DNA from: DATGMB01 sp035293845
GTDB taxonomy: Bacteria; Acidobacteriota; Terriglobia; Bryobacterales; Bryobacteraceae
Length of the DNA stretch: 12,826 nucleotides
Assembly (NCBI GenBank): GCA_035293845.1
Contig: DATGMB010000016.1
Coordinates: 1-12,826 of the forward strand
Reading direction: 5' to 3'
Below are positions 8,412-12,826 of this stretch, piece after piece (the first letter of the stretch is position 1; the number at the start of each line of letters is the position of its first letter). Made by a program: the position numbers and the translations under genes. The notes below the pieces were generated by a model, which had not been told where the DNA came from, did not search any database, and worked only from the letters and a program-made list of their open reading frames with translations.

Positions 8412-8678
8412 CTACCGCCAGTTCCCGCGCTCCCATTCGGAGAGGAAACGTGTCTGGCCGTCCTTAGTCTCGAAGCGAATGATATGCTGGGCGGATTCGA
8501 GGAGGCTACGCAGGTTCATGACCCGAGGGCAGGCATAATAGTCCACGGGCCGTCCCTGGGCTTCCAGGGCGCACGACTGGTTGTGTTCGAAATCGAGACC
8601 GCATTCGTTGCCGCCGACAGCGCGCAACATCGGACTCCGCTCCGGCCAGCGGCGCCCGTAAAAAGGACAGCCCGACAT
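8412..8678 (-). CDS. Small four-cysteine protein, function unknown
   Basis: This 88 aa protein has no signal peptide and no membrane segment, so it is probably cytoplasmic. Four cysteines (C4, C26, C36, C50) with H32 between the second and third suggest metal binding or a disulfide-stabilised fold. Flanking motifs look constrained: CPFYGRRWPERSP at the start, GGNECGLDFEHNQSC in the middle, and GRPVDYYACPRV before the last Cys. The rest is a helix-like segment (LRSLLESAQHIIRF) and a charged tail. The ATG is the only in-frame start, because a TGA lies upstream at 8697-8699. It is transcribed in the same direction as the efflux operon and ends 84 bp before it. I recall similar short unnamed Cys proteins in Acidobacteriota, but I cannot verify that or assign a function. 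Overlapping plus-strand frames lack comparable motifs. Confidence 0.65.
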   Translation of the reverse strand: MSGCPFYGRRWPERSPMLRAVGGNECGLDFEHNQSCALEAQGRPVDYYACPRVMNLRSLLESAQHIIRFETKDGQTRFLSEWERGNWR

Positions 8679-8964
8679 TGGCGCTACCCGATGACATCAA
8701 CTACCGTCTGAACAAGTGCTTATCTCCAGTTATGCACAGCCGGGCAGGAGGCGCAATGGACCGCGTTGGCTTGATCGGTTTAGGGATAAACCCTTACCGG
8801 ATACTATACGTTCTAAGGCGATTCACCGTCCTGCGGACGGACGGTAACGCCCGGTATCGATTCCCGGCGGGTTTTCCTCCGGCGGCTGCCGGTGCGGCGA
8901 ACAGGACCTCAGGCCGCCTCGACCGGGAATTATGGGACTGAGCGCGTGCTAGCCTAGACAGATT
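8679..8964. promoter_or_regulatory. Divergent intergenic region with a cluster of short hairpins
   Basis: This 286 bp stretch separates the minus-strand four-cysteine gene from the plus-strand peptidase genes and must hold start signals for at least the plus-strand pair. Inverted repeats seen are GGTTTA/TAAACC (8777-8792, loop GGGA), CCGTCC/GGACGG (8826-8840), CCCG/CGGG followed by TTTT (8850-8875, imperfect), and CCGGC/GCCGG (8879-8892). A weak -10-like TACTAT or TATACG lies at 8802-8810 without a convincing -35 box. No tRNA or riboswitch that I know was recognised. A doubtful small ORF lies inside. Confidence 0.4.
8756..8941 (+). CDS. Possible 61 aa small ORF with a strong ribosome site (doubtful)
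   Basis: An ATG at 8756 is preceded by a perfect AGGAGG (8746-8751) at a short spacing of four bases. It opens a frame that ends in TGA at 8939-8941, 23 bp before the M14 peptidase start. The predicted peptide begins MDRVGLIGLGINPYRIL and becomes Ala/Arg/Gly-rich, without a recognisable domain. It overlaps the hairpin-rich stretch, so the sequence may instead serve as a structured leader. The strong ribosome site is the only positive evidence. It could be a leader peptide for the peptidase genes or chance. Confidence 0.2.
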   Translation: MDRVGLIGLGINPYRILYVLRRFTVLRTDGNARYRFPAGFPPAAAGAANRTSGRLDRELWD

Positions 8965-11900
8965 ATGAAGCTCGCAGCCGCCTTCCTCCTCGCCGCATGC
9001 GCGCTGGCCCAGGTCCCTACTCCCGAATCCGTCCTCGGCCACAAGCCGGGCGACGATTTTTTCCTCGCCAGCTACGATCAGTCCCTTGCGTATTTCCAGA
9101 AGCTGGCGCAATCCACCGACCGGCTGAAGCTGGCGCGCGTGGGCAAGACGACGCGCGGACTGGACTGGTACATCGCCATCATCTCCTCGCCGGAGAACCT
9201 GGCGAAACTCGAGCAATATAAGGATACGGCGCGGCGGCTGGCGCTGGTCAAAGGGCTGACCGACGCCGAGGCACGCGAGCTGGCGCGCAACGGCAAGGTG
9301 ATGGTGCACATCGATGGCGGCCTGCACGCCACCGAAGTCGCCGGCGCGCAGCACACCATCCAGCTCGCCTATAACCTGGTCACGCGCGAAGACGCCGAGG
9401 CCAAGGCGATCCGCGACAACGTGATCCTGCTGCTGTGGTTCTGCATCAACCCGGACGGGCAGAACCAGGTGGCGCAGTGGTACATGTCGAACGTCGGGAC
9501 GCCCTATGAGGTGGCGCAGAATCCCGGCCTGTGGCAGGAATACATCGGGCACGACAACAACCGCGACGGCTACATGAATAACATGATCGAGTCGCAGATC
9601 ATCACGAAGGCGGAGCTCGAATACTACCCGACGGTCTTCTACAACCATCACCAGACCACGCCTTTTCCCGCGCGCATCTGGATTCCGCCGTTCGGCGACC
9701 CGGTCTCCCTCAATCCGCATCCGCTGATGTACCGCTGGGTGAACGTGTTCGGCACGGCCATGGCGGCGTATCTCGACGAGCACGGCATGCCCGGCGCGAT
9801 GCACCGCGGCCGGTTCGACGACTGGTATCCCGGGTTCGTCGACCACGTCAACAACTTCCGCAACACCGTTTCGTTCCTGACCGAAACGGCCCTCTACCGC
9901 TACGCGACGCCGCACTTTTACACCATCGACGAATTCCCGCGCGACAAGCAGGACCTGCATGCGGAGGTGTTTTATCCCAGTCCATGGAAGGGCGGGTGGT
10001 GGCGGCTTTCGGACGCGGTGAACTACATGCTGGGCGCCTCCATGGCGGTGCTCGATACCGCGGCGAAGAACCGCGAGGAGCTTCTGTACGACCGCTACCG
10101 TGCCGGGCGCGACACCATCGCGCGCTTCACCAGCGATCCGCCGTACGCCTATGTGATTCCGCGCGAGCAGCGCGATAAGCTGACCGCCGCGACGCTCGTG
10201 GAGAAGATGCTGATCGACGGCATCGAAGTGCACGAGGCGACCAGGGAGTTCAAAGCCAACGGCGATTCGTATAAGGAAGGCGACTGGGTCATTCTGATGG
10301 ATCAGCCGTTCGCCGCGCTGGTGAAGGAGCTGTTCGACGTGCAGAAATATCCGGAGCTGCCGCATCCGCCGCCGGTCGACGCATCCGCGGGCCGGGGCGG
10401 ACGCGGGGCCGCTGGCGCGGGGGCTTCGCTTGCGACTTCCGCCGCGGCCGCATCGCCAGCCGCCGGCGGCGGTGGCGGCCGGGGGGCCGGCGGACGCGGA
10501 GCCGGTGGCCGCGGCGCGGCGGGCGGCGGAGCGGCCGCGGGCGGCCAGGCGCCACCGGCGCAGATGCCTTATGACGTCACCGGCTGGACGCTGCCGATGC
10601 AGATGGGCGTCGAGGTGATCGCGGTCTCCGAGCCGGTTTCGGCGGCTACGCGCGCCGCGCTGCGCAAGATCGAGCGCATCGAACCCATCGCAGGCAAGGT
10701 GCAGGGGGCCGGGCCGGTGTTCGCCTTCTCGCATAACACGAATGCGTCGCTGCGCGCCGTAAACGATCTGCTCGCAGCGGGCGTCAAGGTCAGCTTCGCG
10801 AAAAACGAGAGCGCCATCTATGCCGAAGGCAACGCCGCGGGCATCCTGCAGAAGGACGGTATCGACGCCACATCGCTCAAGGAACCGCCGGCCGCGTGGC
10901 CGGTGCGCAAACCGCGCATCGCGCTCTACGAGCCGTGGGCGGGCAGTATCGACGAAGGCTGGACGCGCTGGCTGCTCGAGCAGTGGCGCTTCCCGTTCGC
11001 GCGCGTGCACAACTCGGAAATCCAGGATGGCCACCTCCGCGAGCGGTTCGACACCGTCGTCTTCGCGGAAATGAGCGCGCGCCAGATCATGGACGGAATG
11101 CAACCCGGCACGGTGCCGGGCCAGTATGCCGGCGGCATCGGCGAGACCGGCGCGCAGGCGCTGCGCGATTTCGTGGAAGCCGGCGGCACGCTGGTCGCGC
11201 TGGGCAATGCGACCCTGTTCGCCATCGAGCAGTTCCACCTGCCGGTGACGAACGTGGTAGCGGGGCTGCCGAATGCGCAGTTCTTCTGCTCGGGCTCGAT
11301 TCTGCGGACCCAGATCACGGCGCCGAATCATCCCGTGGTGGCCGGCCTGCCGGCCGAGCAGGCGGTGATGTTCGAACGCAACCCGGTCTTCGACACCCGG
11401 CCGAATTTCCGCGGCAAGGTGCTGGCGGCGTATGTGAAGGACCGCAATCCGCTGATGTCCGGCTTTCTGCTCGGGGCGGAACGGATCGAGGGCAAGGCGG
11501 CGGCCATTGATGCCGACTACGGCCAGGGGCACGTCATCCTGCTCGGTTTCCGCCCGCAGTGGCGCGGGCAGTCGCACGGGACATACAAGTTCCTGTTTAA
11601 TGCGCTGTACTACAACCCGGCGATGGCGGAAGCGCCGACGGGTGGCGGCGGAGGAGGTCGCGGCGGCGGCGGGCCGCAAGGGGCATGGCGGCGCGAGGCG
11701 GAATCGGTCAAGGCCGAGGTGGGCAAGCTGCTCGATCTGAACCGTGCGTACTTCACCGCCCGCGGCCCGCGCGCGGCGGAAGAGGGCAAGACACTCGAAG
11801 CCGCGCTTGACGCGTTTCAGCGCGACCGGCTGCCGCTGCTCGACGATCTGCGCGCGCAGGTCGAGGACGCGGCTACCGTGCGCCACGACGCCGCGTTTTC

Positions 11901-12003
11901 GGCGCAGTTGAAGCGGCTGGCCGTGGATCTGCGGACGAAGGATTTCAGCACGATGAAGGTGGACGATTTGTTCGAACAGTACAAACTGGCGGTGCTGCCG
12001 TGA
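8965..12003 (+). CDS. Secreted M14-family zinc carboxypeptidase-like protein with C-terminal amidotransferase-like domain
   Basis: This 1012 aa exported metallopeptidase has an N-terminal signal with likely Sec cleavage at ALA|QVP (after residue 15). An LAAC sequence ending at C12 would also fit a lipobox, though the signal would then be very short. The M14 catalytic set is visible: zinc ligands H121 and E124 in GGLHATEV, N199-R200 in HDNNRDG for substrate carboxylate binding, third zinc ligand most likely H229 in YNHHQT, and catalytic Glu E307 in SFLTETALYR. NPDG precedes the NR motif as in the family. After the catalytic region comes a Gly/Ala/Arg low-complexity linker (about 472-532). A class I glutamine amidotransferase-like region follows (from about P650, PRIALYEPW), with LVALGNAT at 743-750 where an active enzyme would have its Cys nucleophile. 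A second Gly run lies at 893-906, before a helical tail. It likely trims peptides or other carboxyl-terminal substrates outside the cytoplasm; the true substrate is unknown. Confidence 0.92.
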   Translation: MKLAAAFLLAACALAQVPTPESVLGHKPGDDFFLASYDQSLAYFQKLAQSTDRLKLARVGKTTRGLDWYIAIISSPENLAKLEQYKDTARRLALVKGLTDAEARELARNGKVMVHIDGGLHATEVAGAQHTIQLAYNLVTREDAEAKAIRDNVILLLWFCINPDGQNQVAQWYMSNVGTPYEVAQNPGLWQEYIGHDNNRDGYMNNMIESQIITKAELEYYPTVFYNHHQTTPFPARIWIPPFGDPVSLNPHPLMYRWVNVFGTAMAAYLDEHGMPGAMHRGRFDDWYPGFVDHVNNFRNTVSFLTETALYRYATPHFYTIDEFPRDKQDLHAEVFYPSPWKGGWWRLSDAVNYMLGASMAVLDTAAKNREELLYDRYRAGRDTIARFTSDPPYAYVIPREQRDKLTAATLVEKMLIDGIEVHEATREFKANGDSYKEGDWVILMDQPFAALVKELFDVQKYPELPHPPPVDASAGRGGRGAAGAGASLATSAAAASPAAGGGGGRGAGGRGAGGRGAAGGGAAAGGQAPPAQMPYDVTGWTLPMQMGVEVIAVSEPVSAATRAALRKIERIEPIAGKVQGAGPVFAFSHNTNASLRAVNDLLAAGVKVSFAKNESAIYAEGNAAGILQKDGIDATSLKEPPAAWPVRKPRIALYEPWAGSIDEGWTRWLLEQWRFPFARVHNSEIQDGHLRERFDTVVFAEMSARQIMDGMQPGTVPGQYAGGIGETGAQALRDFVEAGGTLVALGNATLFAIEQFHLPVTNVVAGLPNAQFFCSGSILRTQITAPNHPVVAGLPAEQAVMFERNPVFDTRPNFRGKVLAAYVKDRNPLMSGFLLGAERIEGKAAAIDADYGQGHVILLGFRPQWRGQSHGTYKFLFNALYYNPAMAEAPTGGGGGGRGGGGPQGAWRREAESVKAEVGKLLDLNRAYFTARGPRAAEEGKTLEAALDAFQRDRLPLLDDLRAQVEDAATVRHDAAFSAQLKRLAVDLRTKDFSTMKVDDLFEQYKLAVLP

Positions 12004-12826
12004 GGACGGGCATTGGGGGTTGGGGATTGCGGATCGGGGCCGGCCTGTCGGCCCTTCTGATTACCGCCGGGGCATTACCGGCTCAGGTGCCGCCGCCGGA
12101 ATCGGTGCTCGGCTACAAGCCTGGCGCGGATTTTCACCTCGCAAGCTATGAGGACTCGCTCGGCTATTTCCGCAAGCTGGCGGCGAACTCGAACCGCATC
12201 AAGCTGGTCAACGTCGGCAAGAGCACGCAGGGCCGCGACTGGTGGATCGCCTTCATCTCGGATCCGGCCAACCTCGCGCAGCTCGAGCACTATAAGGACA
12301 TCTCGCGGCGGCTTGCGCTGGCGCGCGGCATCTCCGACGAGCAGGCGCATCAACTGGCGCGCGAGATGAAGCCGATCGTCCACATCGATGGCGGCCTGCA
12401 CGCGACCGAAGTCGCCAACCACCAGCACACCATCCAGCTCGGCTACGATCTCGTCGCGAGCGAGGAGCCCGAGTACAAGGCGATCCGCCAGAACCTGATT
12501 GTCGAGCTGTGGTTTTCGATCAACCCGGACGGGCAGACCATCGTTTCCGACTGGTACATGAAGAACGTCGGCACGCCGTATGAGGTGAGCCCGCTGCCGT
12601 GGCTCTATCAGGAATACGTCGGGCACGACAATAATCGCGACGGCTACATGCTGAACATGCTGGAGTCGCGCGAGATCACCAGGGCGACGCTCGAAACCGA
12701 GCCGATCGTTTTCTATACGCAGCACCAGTCCGCGCCATTTCCCGGCCGCATCTACCTGCCGCCGTACGCCGACCCGATCTCCGGCAACATGCACCCGCTG
12801 ATGGTGCGGTGGCTGAGCCTGATCGG
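12000..12826 (+). CDS. Second tandem M14-family carboxypeptidase-like protein (partial, C-terminus outside the window)
   Basis: This frame opens with GTG at 12000-12002, overlapping the stop of the preceding peptidase as GTGA, and stays open to the window end (275 codons). The GTG gives a convincing signal peptide: two arginines (R2, R11), hydrophobic core GLSALLITAGAL, and cleavage at ALPA|QVP. The next residues, QVPPPESVLGYKPG, align directly with the mature start of the upstream protein. M14 residues visible are H134 and E137 in GGLHATEV, NPDG, N212-R213 in HDNNRDG, and H242 in YTQHQS. That last alignment supports the second His of the HH pair as zinc ligand in the upstream copy. The catalytic Glu lies beyond the window. 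It is a tandem paralog, clearly diverged but collinear with the first, and very likely in the same transcript. No ATG start gives a better N-terminus. Confidence 0.9.
   Translation, partial: MRTGIGGWGLRIGAGLSALLITAGALPAQVPPPESVLGYKPGADFHLASYEDSLGYFRKLAANSNRIKLVNVGKSTQGRDWWIAFISDPANLAQLEHYKDISRRLALARGISDEQAHQLAREMKPIVHIDGGLHATEVANHQHTIQLGYDLVASEEPEYKAIRQNLIVELWFSINPDGQTIVSDWYMKNVGTPYEVSPLPWLYQEYVGHDNNRDGYMLNMLESREITRATLETEPIVFYTQHQSAPFPGRIYLPPYADPISGNMHPLMVRWLSLI

Noticed and set aside
8349..8711. Plus-strand frame of 120 codons overlapping the four-cysteine gene
   Set aside because: Its translation lacks motifs, while the opposite strand has a patterned Cys protein with a single possible start.
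8849..8871. tRNA T-arm-like sequence (GGTATCGATTCCC)
   Set aside because: The loop does not match TTCGANT, and no acceptor stem, D-arm or anticodon arm could be placed around it.
8794..11886. Minus-strand open frame of 1030 codons opposite the first M14 peptidase
   Set aside because: It is a GC-driven antisense shadow. Its translation is Arg/Ala/His-rich without domains, and the plus strand encodes a complete M14 protein with all catalytic residues.
12075..12794. Minus-strand open frame of 239 codons at the right edge
   Set aside because: It is antisense to the second M14 peptidase, whose conserved motifs HATE, NPDG and NNRDG are in the plus strand.
1..12826. CRISPR array, insertion sequence, phage or integron
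   Set aside because: No regularly spaced repeats, transposase, integrase or terminal inverted repeats were seen; the large repeats are paralogous coding genes.

Overview
The window reads as chromosomal DNA of a high-GC Gram-negative bacterium. It carries a four-part tripartite efflux system with an outer-membrane channel, which requires two membranes. It also carries long secreted M14 zinc-carboxypeptidase-like proteins with a C-terminal amidotransferase-like fold, a style I associate with Acidobacteriota of the Solibacter/Bryobacter type. That placement is inference from protein style and base composition; no marker gene is present.

The left two thirds (1 to 8327) is one minus-strand operon read right to left: a membrane-fusion lipoprotein, two tandem closely related RND inner-membrane permeases, and a TolC-type outer-membrane factor cut by the window edge. 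The genes are tightly packed: 55 bp between the first two, 1 bp between the permeases, and a 17 bp overlap between the second permease and the channel gene. Together they should form an envelope-spanning, proton-driven export pump. The two permeases are nearly identical at the N-terminus but differ in a central cytoplasmic loop and at one charged position of the expected proton pathway. They could be alternative pumps or partners in a mixed trimer.

The middle (8328 to 8964) holds an 84 bp leader ahead of the efflux operon with a small inverted repeat, a small four-cysteine protein of unknown function (8412 to 8678, minus), and a 286 bp divergent intergenic stretch with several short hairpins.

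The right third (8965 to 12826) is on the plus strand: two tandem paralogous secreted M14-family metallopeptidases. The first is complete (1012 aa). The second begins with GTG inside the stop region of the first (GTGA overlap) and runs off the window. The pair is probably co-transcribed and translationally coupled.

Apart from the small cysteine protein and some non-coding structure, these are recognisable families. I did not find a convincing new multi-gene system. The points most worth a second look are the divergent proton-relay residues and mosaic conservation of the twin permeases, the four-cysteine protein, and the structured intergenic stretch.
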